Below are positions 35,251-43,687 of a DNA stretch of 64,000 bases, in pieces. The stretch spans positions 28,092 through 92,091 of the forward strand of contig JAEZXR010000041.1 of NCBI GenBank assembly GCA_023419605.1, given 5' to 3'. Each line of letters begins with the position of its first letter. Position 1 is the stretch's first letter. Below the pieces are notes generated by a model, which was given only the letters and a program-made list of their open reading frames with translations, was not told where the DNA came from and ran no database searches. Source of the stretch: Bacillota bacterium (lineage in GTDB: Bacteria > Bacillota > Clostridia > Acetivibrionales > JAEZXR01). Made by a program: the position numbers and the translations under genes.

Positions 35251-35300
35251 ATTATACTGCATGAGCATGAAGATTACAAATTAAAACTACAAAAAGTAGT
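35251..35300 (-). promoter_or_regulatory. Promoter of the XRE gene with adjacent palindrome
   Basis: On the minus strand TTGTAA (35279-35274), 17-nt spacer, TATAAT (35256-35251). Directly upstream ACTAC-AAAAA-GTAGT (35286-35300) is a perfect 5-bp-arm palindrome, a plausible operator. A further ATGTAGT lies near 35367. Confidence 0.6.
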
Positions 35301-35460
35301 ATAATGTCGGGAAATAAATTGAAATACTGCTATTTCGAGTGTAAAATAATAATATAAAACAACAAAATGTAGTAATTTTAATATTCTGATAGAATATGCC
35401 TATAAAATAGCATGCTTATGCCGTAACGTGGATTTACAGCAAAAAATGGGGGAACAAAAG

Positions 35461-35676
35461 ATGGAACAGGAGTTGAAGGCCAAAGTCATAAGAGAGCTGC
35501 AGACCCGGTTGGGAAAAGAGGTCTATATTAGCGAACGTGAGTGGCAGGAGGCAAAGCGGGAAACTCTAAATGATATCTATGCAAACAAACTGTGCCTGTT
35601 TGCACAGGCAACACCGGAATATTTTATGAACGTCATGATAGAAGTGCTCATTGTCTTGAAACGGGTAGCTGCGTGA
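35461..35676 (+). CDS. Small protein of unknown function, 71 aa
   Basis: ATG 35461 has GGGGGA 6 nt upstream; the frame is open back to GTG 35428 but without a ribosome site there. The chain is highly charged and helical in its first half (KAKVIRELQTRLGKEVYISEREWQEAK) and hydrophobic at the end. I recognise no family. It is divergent from the XRE regulator and may be under its control. Confidence 0.5.
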   Translation: MEQELKAKVIRELQTRLGKEVYISEREWQEAKRETLNDIYANKLCLFAQATPEYFMNVMIEVLIVLKRVAA

Positions 35677-35804
35677 AAGCCTGTTGCTTTTTTTCCTTTT
35701 TCGAATCGCGTATAATAAAAATAATAAGCAGCTGCGTAAGAATGTGAGAAAGCGGTTTTATAAGTTTTCCGCATCTTCCGTATTTTCCAGCAGGAGGATA
35801 TAAG

Positions 35805-36737
35805 ATGGACATTCAAAGAATTGTTGTAACTGGAAGGCTTTTTCAGGAAATGAAGCCTTTGCTATCCGGTGTAGTATCAAAACAAATTCAGTTTTTGCCC
35901 GAGGAAGAGGTTACCCGGGATGTGCTGGTGTGGGCCGATGCTTTTGTTGCGTTTAAACCTGTACGCAATTTTGACTTTTATAATATAAAATGGGTACATT
36001 GTCTGGGGGCGGGAGTTGATGGATTCCTTTACAGCAGGAAGTGGAAAAAGGATGTACTGCTGACGAGAACCAATGCTGCTTTCGGAGACAAAGTCTCCGA
36101 GTATTGCATCAGCTATATGCTGGCTCATTTGCAGCAGCACGAAGCCTTTAAAATAAACCAGGCATTGCATCAATGGAGACGCATTGAACCCATTCCTTTT
36201 TATAAGAAGAAAGTAGTCCTCTTCGGTACCGGAGTTATTGCACAGGAGATTGCAAGAAAGCTGGGCGGTTTTCATGTTATTCCTGATGGGGTATCCTTGA
36301 GCGGCCATGCCAAACCTGGCTTTAACCGGATTGTAAAAGTGGAGCAGGCCGCTGAGCTGTTGGAGGATGCGGATTGGGTGATCAATACGCTGCCGCTGAC
36401 AACAGGTACAAAAAATCTATTGGATCAGTCCATATTCGATAAAATGAAGGGAGCCTGCTTTATTAATGTAGGGAGGGGGGCTACAGTAGAGGAACGAGCC
36501 ATGATCAACGCCTTGGAAGCAGGGAATTTGCAGCTGGCCATACTGGATGTGTTTTCGGAGGAGCCTTTGCCGGAGGATTCGAAGTTATGGGCGATTCCCG
36601 GCATACGTATAACTCCCCATATCGCGGCGGTTACCACAGCCGAAGAGGCAGCGGCAGAATTTCTCAGTACATTAAGTGCTATTGAAAATAACGGCTTTCC
36701 TCTTTCCAATCAGGTGGATTACTCGCAGGGCTACTAA
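35805..36737 (+). CDS. D-isomer-specific 2-hydroxyacid dehydrogenase family protein
   Basis: 310 residues. Seen: the substrate-loop GAGVDGF, the NAD site FGTGVIAQEIARKLGGF (a G-x-G-x-x-A variant), NTLPLTTGTKNLL, and the catalytic residues Arg in INVGRGATVEE, Glu in DVFSEEPLPEDSKLW and His in TPHIAAVT. It reduces a 2-keto acid or oxidises a D-2-hydroxy acid with NAD(P)H. The pattern is like the GhrA/short glyoxylate reductase branch. Substrate not fixed. AGGAGG lies before the ATG; monocistronic. Confidence 0.88.
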   Translation: MDIQRIVVTGRLFQEMKPLLSGVVSKQIQFLPEEEVTRDVLVWADAFVAFKPVRNFDFYNIKWVHCLGAGVDGFLYSRKWKKDVLLTRTNAAFGDKVSEYCISYMLAHLQQHEAFKINQALHQWRRIEPIPFYKKKVVLFGTGVIAQEIARKLGGFHVIPDGVSLSGHAKPGFNRIVKVEQAAELLEDADWVINTLPLTTGTKNLLDQSIFDKMKGACFINVGRGATVEERAMINALEAGNLQLAILDVFSEEPLPEDSKLWAIPGIRITPHIAAVTTAEEAAAEFLSTLSAIENNGFPLSNQVDYSQGY

Positions 36738-36743
36738 GATGCC

Positions 36744-36930
36744 GCTAAAGAATTACTTGCACTTTTTTGCGGACCCTTCCCGGGCATCAAACTTTATTCA
36801 TTATTATCTGCGTAGCATTCAAATGACCGATAGTTGGGTCATTTGGATGCTGCGTAAATTCATATAAAGTTCGATGCTCATGGGATTCACGCAGGGTGTG
36901 GTAAAACTGTAATGGAGGTTATTCTTTAGC
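36744..36930. repeat. Palindromic repeat, copy D (extended)
   Basis: The whole 187-bp gap downstream of the dehydrogenase folds as one hairpin. GCTAAAGAATTAC / GTTATTCTTTAGC form the ends; then come the family core (TTTTTTGCGGACCC and GGGTGTGGTAAAA) and, inside it, CATCAAACTTTAT/ATAAAGTTCGATG and TGCGTAGCATTCAAATGACC pairing with GGGTCATTTGGATGCTGCGTA. It is about twice as long as the other copies. It probably also ends transcription from both converging genes. Confidence 0.7.
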
Positions 36931-36935
36931 TAATT

Positions 36936-37820
36936 CTAATCGGAAGCTCTGTTATTTTTTTGATTAGTGTAGTTTGAGCGGTCCTTTTTACACATTGTCT
37001 TATGCTTCACCTCCAGCAGCACAGCATTTAGCTCCCCGCCGGTCAGCACGATCATGCTGCTCCAATACAGCCACAAGAGAAGAACGATAATAGCCCCGAT
37101 ACTGCCGTAAGTTTTTGAGAAATTCCCAAAGCTATTTACATAAAAAGCGAAACCTATGGACAGGGCCAGCCAGCCAAGGGTGGAAAGAACGGCACCGGGA
37201 AGAATGTCCCTGTAATAAACCCGGCAGTTCGGGGTATAGAAATAAAAAAGTATAAAAACCATCAAAGTTGCCATTAGAGTGAATAAAAAACGGATGGTAT
37301 CCCACAGACTCTTGTAGGAGGAATGAATACCCGCCAGAGTAAACAGGTGCCGGGTTATATGCTCCCCGAAGATAACCAGGAGCAGTGAAAATATAATTAT
37401 GATCACAAAGGCAATAATAAAGAAAATCGATATGAGCCGGACTTTCCAGAAGGGTCTGGTTTCCTTAAGCTTATAGGCTTTGTTAATTCCATGCATGAAG
37501 GCAAGGGCACCCGTGGAGGCACTCCAGAGAGTCGCCAGCATACCGAAGGATAGAAGGGCGCGGCTCCTTGTTTCCATCACATTTCTTATGACATCCATGA
37601 TCAGAACATAGACTGTGTCCGGCAAAACAGCAGCTAATAGGGATAGCGATTCTATCGAGGCTATATTCGTATAGCTCGCAAGAGTTACAAAAAATATTAA
37701 AAAAGGGAAGAAAGCCAATATCAAATAATAAGTAACCTGTGCAGAGAGAGCTGCAATCTCATCCTGCTGAAACCGCACATACATCTCCTTAATAATTAAA
37801 AGCCTTTTCTTTGAAGACAA
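36936..37820 (-). CDS. YihY/UPF0761 family inner membrane protein
   Basis: 294 residues from TTG 37820, which has GGGAGG 8 nt upstream; the GC-rich open frame ahead of it (to 37904) looks non-coding. Six membrane helices. Family marks: AAQVTYYLILAFFPFLIFF-like segment, SASTGALAFMHGINKAYK, GSIGAIIVLLLWLYWSSMIVLTGGELNAV. The family was once called BrkB/RNase BN, but its function is not known. It meets repeat D at its 3' end. Confidence 0.88.
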   Translation of the reverse strand: MSSKKRLLIIKEMYVRFQQDEIAALSAQVTYYLILAFFPFLIFFVTLASYTNIASIESLSLLAAVLPDTVYVLIMDVIRNVMETRSRALLSFGMLATLWSASTGALAFMHGINKAYKLKETRPFWKVRLISIFFIIAFVIIIIFSLLLVIFGEHITRHLFTLAGIHSSYKSLWDTIRFLFTLMATLMVFILFYFYTPNCRVYYRDILPGAVLSTLGWLALSIGFAFYVNSFGNFSKTYGSIGAIIVLLLWLYWSSMIVLTGGELNAVLLEVKHKTMCKKDRSNYTNQKNNRASD

Positions 37821-38265
37821 TACCCATTCCTCCCGCTTATATCTTCCGGCAAGCAATCCCGGGGGTACAGGGGGACTCAGCCCCTCGGCCGGCCACTCCA
37901 ACAATCAGGTGAAAGTTCCCACCCTCCAGGAGGGAGGGGGCAAAATGATCGTTGAAGCAAGATTTCACTGACCCCAATTAATGTAATAATACTCTGGAAA
38001 TTTTATTTTTATTCTTTGCAGAATTGGCTGCCTTCATTCAAACACCCAAAAATTCATTTCCTTAGAAAAGGGAAGAAAATACGAGAAAGAATGAGATCGA
38101 TTGTGGAACATATAACAATCCTGCCAAGAAAGTCTTTCCTTTTTCTCTTTGCCCCTAATTCGCGTTTGGCATTTGTATTCAATCATAGTATAATACGTAA
38201 TATAAGGAAATGCTTTATATAGAGCAACGCTCTATGTAATAAAAATATGCGCAGTGGGGTTTGGT
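37821..38265. other. Gap between YihY gene and membrane protein gene, with GC-rich block
   Basis: Bases ~37850-37945 are unusually GC-rich for this window and contain GGCCGGCC, GGGGACTCAGCCCC and CCCTCCAGGAGGGAGGG, so a structured RNA on the minus strand upstream of the YihY gene is possible. Bases 37950-38265 are AT-rich with no promoter or gene I can support. Confidence 0.4.
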
Positions 38266-38817
38266 ATGAACAGAAGTGCTAAGTTTACTATTTGGGATAT
38301 TACGATGCTATGTTTGGGAGTTATATCTGTAGTTGCAGGAGCTTTACTGGTGGTTGCATGGTTTTGGGAAATGCCCATTGTCAGCTTTTTCTCACAGATT
38401 GTTCTTTTAGCATTTTTGCCCGTGGTCATTATTTATGTTTGGACGGAGAAGGTTGTTGCATGGATGAATATAGACAGTAAGGTGCTGGATGCCATAGCGC
38501 TTATATTACGTATTCTGGCTATTATCATGTTTATACTGTTTGCCGGTTCCCGTATCCTGTCCATGTGCAGGGATATTCCCTATGCGGCCACTTCAAACTA
38601 CTATCAGGTGCAGGGTAAACCTACACGTGTTGCAACCCACTCCGGAGCCCGGAGCAAGCTCTATGTGGCCGTTAACGGAATCCGGTTCAATGTGGGGGCA
38701 AAAACGTTGGAAAAGATCAACCGGAATACAAGCTACAACATCACCTATCTTCCGCACAGTAAATATGTGATTTCCATAAGGCAGGATAACCGGGTTGCTT
38801 TCGCAAAGGGACAATAA
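38266..38817 (+). CDS. Membrane protein of unknown function
   Basis: 183 residues from ATG 38266 (GTGGGG upstream; GTG 38254 is an alternative). Three membrane helices at about residues 9-32, 38-58 and 72-93, followed by a ~85-residue soluble domain rich in beta strands (YYQVQGKPTRVATHSG, LYVAVNGIRFNVGAKTLEKI). I do not recognise the family. It stands alone between a low-content gap and the tRNA cluster. Confidence 0.65.
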   Translation: MNRSAKFTIWDITMLCLGVISVVAGALLVVAWFWEMPIVSFFSQIVLLAFLPVVIIYVWTEKVVAWMNIDSKVLDAIALILRILAIIMFILFAGSRILSMCRDIPYAATSNYYQVQGKPTRVATHSGARSKLYVAVNGIRFNVGAKTLEKINRNTSYNITYLPHSKYVISIRQDNRVAFAKGQ

Positions 38818-38905
38818 AAGAATTCAGCAGCAGGCGCTCTCGTAGTGTTGCATAGCATTTGAGGTCCTGGAAAAATTTTTTAGTGAAAAAAGATGAAACT
38901 TGCTA

Positions 38906-38934
38906 TTGACTTACTCATATGTGCCTGCTATAAT
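38906..38934 (+). promoter_or_regulatory. Promoter of the tRNA-Met-Glu-Val unit
   Basis: TTGACT (38906-38911), 17-nt spacer, TATAAT (38929-38934). Confidence 0.85.
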
Positions 38935-38976
38935 AATAAAGCGCGATGACAAGAGACATGCGTGAGTGGTTTATAT

Positions 38977-39053
38977 GGCGGCGTAGCTCAGTTGGCTAGA
39001 GCATACGGTTCATACCCGTAGGGTCGTTGGTTCAAATCCGACCGCCGCTACCA
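38977..39053 (+). tRNA. tRNA-Met (CAU), elongator
   Basis: 77 nt, encoded CCA. Anticodon stem TACGG/CCGTA with loop TTCATAC, anticodon CAT. It lacks the initiator C1 x A72 mismatch and the GGG/CCC anticodon stem, so elongator Met (or a lysidine-modified Ile) is meant; Met is favoured. Confidence 0.85.
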
Positions 39054-39088
39054 CAAATTAGCGAAATCTTTTGGTTTTGCTATTACGT

Positions 39089-39164
39089 GGCCCATTGGTC
39101 AAGTGGCCTAAGACACCGCCCTTTCACGGCGGTAACACGGGTTCGAATCCCGTATGGGTCACCA
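39089..39164 (+). tRNA. tRNA-Glu (UUC)
   Basis: 76 nt, encoded CCA. Anticodon stem CCGCC/GGCGG with loop CTTTCAC, anticodon TTC. Confidence 0.95.
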
Positions 39165-39167
39165 CTC

Positions 39168-39243
39168 GGGCGCTTAGCTCAGCTGGGGGAGCACCTGCCT
39201 TACAAGCAGGGGGTCATAGGTTCGAGCCCTATAGTGCCCACCA
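39168..39243 (+). tRNA. tRNA-Val (UAC)
   Basis: 76 nt, encoded CCA. Anticodon stem CCTGC/GCAGG with loop CTTACAA, anticodon TAC. Only 3 nt after tRNA-Glu. Confidence 0.95.
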
Positions 39244-39244
39244 T

Positions 39245-39280
39245 AAAAACCGTAAGATGATTTCATCTTACGGTTTTTTT
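39245..39280 (+). terminator. Terminator of the tRNA cluster
   Basis: AAAAACCGTAAGATGA pairs with TCATCTTACGGTTTTTTT. Confidence 0.95.
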
Positions 39281-39316
39281 ACATTTAAGGATTTTACGAA
39301 TAACGGGGGGATATAT

Positions 39317-40081
39317 ATGCTTCGTTCAGGACTGGTATCTGTTACCTTTCGCCAGTTAACACCGGAAGAGATCATAAGCCTCACAGCCAAAGCAGGTTTG
39401 GAAGGAATTGAATGGGGTGGAGATATTCATGTGCCAGCAGGAGATCTTAAAAAAGCGCGGGAAGTAAGCCGCATGACGGAAAATGCTGGCTTGGTTACAG
39501 CCGCATACGGATCGTATTATCGCGTGGGCGTGGATCCAAACGGAGTTGAAAGCTTTGAAAAAGTATTGACTACGGCATTGGAATTAAAAGCTCCCACCAT
39601 CCGCGTATGGGCGGGGAACAAGGGTTCTGCTGAGGCAGATGAAGCCTGGTGGGATAGGATTATCCTGGAAACCCGAAATATTGCTGATCTCTGCAAAAGG
39701 GAATCGGTAACCGTTTCCTTCGAATACCATGGAGGGACGCTGACGGATACTCCGGAATCAGCACTTCGCCTCATGAAAAGCATCGACCACCCACAGCTGC
39801 GGTGTTATTGGCAGCCCTTACGGCATTTGAACCGCGAAGGCAGGAAATGCGGGCTGCAGAAGGTGCTTCCATGGCTTGGCAATATTCATGTCTATCACTG
39901 GATCGACCAGATGAGGTATTCGCTGGCGGAGGGTAAAATGGATTGGAGTGATTATTTTAACACGATCGGTGCCATCGAAGGCGAACGTTTTGCGATGCTG
40001 GAATTTGTGAAAGAGGATGACCCTGCCTGCTTTTTGGAAGATGCAGATACATTAAAAAAGCTTATACGGGGTGACCGATAG
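39317..40081 (+). CDS. TIM-barrel sugar isomerase/epimerase-like protein (AP endonuclease family 2)
   Basis: 254 residues from ATG 39317 (GGGGGG upstream); the open frame runs back through three tRNA genes, which is chance. Xylose-isomerase-like TIM barrel: GLEGIEWGGDIHVPAGD, the metal ligand Glu in VSFEYHGGTLTDTPESALRLM, and a late NIHVYHW strand. Such enzymes isomerise or epimerise sugars or related polyols with a divalent metal. Substrate unknown. Single gene; a weak hairpin with T-run (AGCGAA/TTCGCTTTTT, ~40155) follows. Confidence 0.75.
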   Translation: MLRSGLVSVTFRQLTPEEIISLTAKAGLEGIEWGGDIHVPAGDLKKAREVSRMTENAGLVTAAYGSYYRVGVDPNGVESFEKVLTTALELKAPTIRVWAGNKGSAEADEAWWDRIILETRNIADLCKRESVTVSFEYHGGTLTDTPESALRLMKSIDHPQLRCYWQPLRHLNREGRKCGLQKVLPWLGNIHVYHWIDQMRYSLAEGKMDWSDYFNTIGAIEGERFAMLEFVKEDDPACFLEDADTLKKLIRGDR

Positions 40082-40442
40082 GAAGTAGAAGGTGACCTGC
40101 GATGACTTATAGAGAATACGAATGACAACGGCTGATATAGGTTATAACACGGGCGAAAGCGAACTGTTTTCGCTTTTTGCATGTCCGCCGATGGGATTTC
40201 TCCAAATATCTTATTAACTTTTCTCCAAAAACTTTGCGACCAAAATCTACAATTCTACATTAATTATTCATTCATTCAAACTTAAACCCGGGCTTAGAGT
40301 TTCGCTTTTTACCCAACGCGAATGTAATTCGACCGTATCTTTTGCAGAAACATGTCACACGAAACTTTTCCGGCGACACGGTAAAGTGACAAATATCCCC
40401 AGTTGGGTTTGTGTATAATCGGTTCTGCGACATAACGAAAGT
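40082..40442 (+). other. Upstream region of spoIIE
   Basis: A likely terminator for the preceding gene sits at ~40152-40178. A TATAAT (40414-40419) with GTGACA 22 nt upstream recalls the long-spacer, Spo0A-dependent spoIIE promoter of Bacillus. TTCGACC at 40329 is one base from the 0A-box complement TTCGACA. These assignments are tentative. Confidence 0.35.
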
Positions 40443-40537
40443 CGTTTGAAAAAATAACACGGACGATCTTTTTGCTGCACCCTGCATGGAATCCCATGAA
40501 GGGCCCGCAAAAAAGTCCGGGTAACTTATTTCAAACG
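40443..40537. repeat. Palindromic repeat, copy E (inverted orientation)
   Basis: CGTTTGAAAAAATAAC at the left pairs with GTAACTTATTTCAAACG at the right. The core is in reverse orientation relative to copies A-D: CTTTTTGCTGCACCCTGC...GAAGGGCCCGCAAAAAA. It lies between the probable spoIIE promoter and the spoIIE start, so it would be part of the 5' leader if that promoter is right. Confidence 0.7.
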
Positions 40538-40568
40538 ATAAGGAAAAAATTACAGGGGGTTACTAAAG

Positions 40569-42971
40569 ATGAAAGTGGAGACATTAACGTATCAGGGACT
40601 CGGCGGGCTTGGGAAGAATCTTCAAACCGTCAGAGAGAAAAATGTATTTAAAAACCTATTTACTATAGGAAATGCGGTCCTTCTTCCAACGGCATTTTTG
40701 CTTGGAAAGGCTTCGCTTTTAGGCGGGATGCTGCCTTTTGGTATGGCTGTATATGCAGCTACCATGGGGCTTTCATATAACAGGCTTTTTTTGGCTCTGG
40801 CTGTTTTATCCGGTATGGCGGTCGGCGGCGGCTGGGAACAAATTTATATCACCACAGCGGCAATGCTTCTGTTTAATGTGTTTATACTTCCCTTTAAAGG
40901 ACATAAAAGCAGGCTGGGATTTACCTATGGGATCGCAGGGTTTCTAAGTGTGATTGTGCCACAGATGGTTATGGTGTACCTTCAGGGCTTTTTACTGTAC
41001 GATTTGCTCAGGGCTTTATTTCATGGTTTTATTGTTTTCGCCCTTACCTTTATTTTTAGAAATGCAACATGCCTGATCCATGATATTAAGAAAAGGCAGG
41101 TTTTCACTAACGAAGAGATGATCAGCCTATGCATTATCGCTGCACTGGCGCTGTCCGGGCTTGGCGAGATGCAGGTCTTGGGCTTCGGGTTTAAAAATAT
41201 ACTGAGTATTCTTCTGATCCTGTTGTTCAGCTTTAAATGCGGTGCCGGTGTGGGGGCGGCGGTTGGAATTACCGTAGGGCTTATCACCAGCATGTCCTCA
41301 ACGGCTACACCACTGATTATCGGCTGTTATGGCTTTTGCGGGCTTCTGGCCGGGGTTTTCCGGAATCTGGGCAAATCAGGGTCCGGTCTCGGGTTTGTTA
41401 TGGGAAATATCGTACTGACCTTATATCTGAATGGTTCTATCGACCCGCTTATTTATTTAAAGGAAATCATTGCAGCGGTGATGGTGTTTTTAATCCTTCC
41501 TCATAAATATATTGATGTGCTGACAGGTAAGTTCAACCGAAATATTGATACTTGCATGGATAAAAGGAGCTACAGCCTGCGAATCAAGGAGATGACCATA
41601 GAGAAATTAAATAAATTCTCCAGGGCTTTTACAGAGCTGTCTAAAACCTTTAATGAAATATCCGAGACCAAAGTGGTTACGGATAAACAGGATATCTCGG
41701 CTCTTTTTGACCGGGTGGCGGACCGTGTGTGCAAGGACTGCAGCCTCTGTATGCATTGCTGGGACAGGAACTTTTATAATACCTACCAGGTGATGTTCCG
41801 GATCGTAGAAAGACTGGAGGAGAAGGGGAGAATCGAGAGCAACGACATACCGGATTATTTTATGGACCGGTGTGAAAGAATCCACGACTTTGTAGATTCC
41901 GTTAATAATATTTATGAGATATTCAAGGTGGATATGGTTTGGAAGAGCAAGATCGGAGAGAGCAGGGGACTGGTATCCCAGCAGCTGGAAGGACTGGCCA
42001 GGGTCATATCCAACCTCGCCACGGAGATTGACCTGAATGTCCACTTTAAGAGTGACCTGGAAGACATTATGATCATGGAGTTGAACAAGGCGGGTGTGAG
42101 GGCCAATGAAGCCATGGTTTTTGAAAATAAGTGGGGGAAATATGAAATCAGTATCTTCCATAAGGGATGCGGAGGAAAGCGTGCCTGTGCCGCTACGATC
42201 GAAAAGCTGGTATCGGAAGTGGTAGGACGTAAAATGACGAGAGAGAACAGTGAGTGCCACGAAAATATGAAGGGCAGCAATTGTGTGTTGAAGCTGGTGG
42301 AGGAAGAGGGCTATAAAGTGACGACCGGAGTTGCCAAAATAGCCAAATATGACATGAAAGTATCCGGAGATTCTTACACCTTTATGAATACGGGCGATGG
42401 AAAATTTATTGTAGCCTTAAGTGACGGTATGGGTTCAGGGCAAAGAGCCGCGACCCAGAGCAGGGCAGCCATTAATATGCTGGAACAGTTTATGGAGTCG
42501 GGCTTTGATAAGGATACCGCCATTAAGCTGATCAATTCCATCCTGGTGCTGAAATCCAGTGATGATTCTTTTGCAACCATAGACCTATCCGTAGTGGATC
42601 TCTATGATGGAGAAGTAGAGTTTGTGAAGATTGGAGCCATACCGACGTATATTAAAAAGAAGGACAGGGTGGAAATCGTGAAGTCCGTATCCCTGCCTGC
42701 GGGAATATTAAGTCAAATCGAAACGGAGCTGGTACGAAAAAAGGTGGATAGCGGAGACTTTGTCATTATGATGTCGGATGGAATCCAGGATGCCTTCAAA
42801 AAGAAGGAGGAAGGAGAACGGGGGTTGATGGATTACATCCATGATATAAAGAGTATAAACCCTCAGGAAATAGCAGATTCCATACTGGAGCAGGCCAAAG
42901 GCCACTGTGAGGGAAAACCGGTAGATGATATGATGGTAGTAGTGGCAAAGGTATGGAAACGGGTAGCATAG
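40569..42971 (+). CDS. spoIIE: Stage II sporulation protein E (PP2C phosphatase)
   Basis: 800 residues. An N-terminal region with about ten membrane helices (to ~residue 310), a central region with paired cysteines (CKDCSLCMHCW) and a C-terminal PP2C-type domain with VALSDGMGSGQRAATQSRAAINML and FVIMMSDGIQDAF, whose Asp residues bind the metals. SpoIIE dephosphorylates SpoIIAA and so activates SigF in the forespore; it also helps polar septation. Full length. GGGGG lies before the ATG. Confidence 0.96.
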   Translation: MKVETLTYQGLGGLGKNLQTVREKNVFKNLFTIGNAVLLPTAFLLGKASLLGGMLPFGMAVYAATMGLSYNRLFLALAVLSGMAVGGGWEQIYITTAAMLLFNVFILPFKGHKSRLGFTYGIAGFLSVIVPQMVMVYLQGFLLYDLLRALFHGFIVFALTFIFRNATCLIHDIKKRQVFTNEEMISLCIIAALALSGLGEMQVLGFGFKNILSILLILLFSFKCGAGVGAAVGITVGLITSMSSTATPLIIGCYGFCGLLAGVFRNLGKSGSGLGFVMGNIVLTLYLNGSIDPLIYLKEIIAAVMVFLILPHKYIDVLTGKFNRNIDTCMDKRSYSLRIKEMTIEKLNKFSRAFTELSKTFNEISETKVVTDKQDISALFDRVADRVCKDCSLCMHCWDRNFYNTYQVMFRIVERLEEKGRIESNDIPDYFMDRCERIHDFVDSVNNIYEIFKVDMVWKSKIGESRGLVSQQLEGLARVISNLATEIDLNVHFKSDLEDIMIMELNKAGVRANEAMVFENKWGKYEISIFHKGCGGKRACAATIEKLVSEVVGRKMTRENSECHENMKGSNCVLKLVEEEGYKVTTGVAKIAKYDMKVSGDSYTFMNTGDGKFIVALSDGMGSGQRAATQSRAAINMLEQFMESGFDKDTAIKLINSILVLKSSDDSFATIDLSVVDLYDGEVEFVKIGAIPTYIKKKDRVEIVKSVSLPAGILSQIETELVRKKVDSGDFVIMMSDGIQDAFKKKEEGERGLMDYIHDIKSINPQEIADSILEQAKGHCEGKPVDDMMVVVAKVWKRVA

Positions 42972-43104
42972 GCGGAAAGGCTGCTTGTCAGGAATCATGA
43001 TTTTCATACATTGGCATGTATATATTATGCCATTTTAGCATAAACTACCACCTGAAAGCAGAAAAATGGATGGTAAGGATTGTACACCTTGAACGTTATA
43101 ATTA

Positions 43105-43148
43105 CCGGCAGGCAAAGCGGCTAAGCTTTGAGACGGTTTGCCTGCCGG
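43105..43148 (+). other. Large hairpin in leader of the 43198 gene
   Basis: CCGGCAGGCAAA (43105-43116) pairs perfectly with TTTGCCTGCCGG (43137-43148) around a 20-nt loop, with a possible inner CAAAGC/GCTTTG. ACACCT (43084) and AGGTGT (~43164) could close an outer stem. No T-run follows, so it is not a terminator. Confidence 0.5.
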
Positions 43149-43197
43149 AAGGATTTAAGTCTGAGGTGTCCATCTATATCCGGTACGGAGGGTTGGT

Positions 43198-43551
43198 ATG
43201 GTATTTGGGAATTCAAAGAGGATTGTAGTCATTAAGGATATACCTTCAAATATAATTGAGGAAGCTATTTTTATTTTAAAGCATGACCCGGAAATGCAGA
43301 CGAAGGAAAAAAAGGCTGGAGGCGTTACAACAGCCAACAGCAAGTTGGGGAAGGATTATCTGCTGAAAGAGGCGGAAGCGGTTATAAATAATTACATAGT
43401 GCATAATAAATTCAGCGAACGGGGCGGTACTCCCAGAGTGGCTCTGAAATGGGGATCCGGTAAAAGGAAATTTGTTACGAATCTGGCTATCAATATTTCC
43501 ATGGTAGCAAGCATTGCCCTGCTCATATTTGTAGTTAGCCGATTTTTCTAA
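43198..43551 (+). CDS. Small tail-anchored membrane protein of unknown function
   Basis: 117 residues. A soluble N-terminal part (~1-90) with KRIVVIKDIPSNIIEEAIFILK and YLLKEAEAVINNYI, then one membrane helix at the C-terminus (~95-115). ATG follows GGAGGG at 5 nt. I do not recognise a family. It lies downstream of spoIIE in the same direction behind a structured leader and before a terminator, so a sporulation or envelope role is possible but unproven. Confidence 0.65.
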   Translation: MVFGNSKRIVVIKDIPSNIIEEAIFILKHDPEMQTKEKKAGGVTTANSKLGKDYLLKEAEAVINNYIVHNKFSERGGTPRVALKWGSGKRKFVTNLAINISMVASIALLIFVVSRFF

Positions 43552-43579
43552 TGGGAAAGCCCTTATACTACGGCATTGG

Positions 43580-43622
43580 GAAACTCAGGCGAACAAGTCA
43601 GGCTTGCCTTGAGTTTCTTTTT
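43580..43622 (+). terminator. Terminator after the tail-anchored protein gene
   Basis: GAAACTCAGGC pairs with GCCTTGAGTTTC, followed by TTTTTG. Confidence 0.75.
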
Positions 43623-43687
43623 GTATTATAGTATAACTAACATCGTACCATTTGGAAGTCATATTACACAAAGGAGAATTTGAGGCA

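Noticed and set aside
36744..36930. Insertion-sequence remnant suggested by long inverted repeats
   Set aside because: No transposase fragment; the whole region is hairpin with the core of the dispersed repeat family, so it is listed as copy D.
38016..38222. 68-codon open frame in the gap before the 38266 gene
   Set aside because: No ribosome binding site, no recognisable domain, and low-complexity basic/aromatic content.
39071..39316. Open frame running from inside tRNA-Glu and tRNA-Val into the TIM-barrel gene
   Set aside because: It reads through two tRNA genes and a terminator; the real start is the ATG at 39317 with a good ribosome site.
41607..42260. 217-codon open frame antisense to spoIIE
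   Set aside because: spoIIE is certain on the other strand and the antisense translation shows no recognisable family.
43100..43150. c-di-GMP-I riboswitch suggested by GGCAAA and GGCTAAG strings
   Set aside because: The conserved second half (GCAAAGCC and GGTAGC...) and the three-stem layout are missing; only one hairpin is present.
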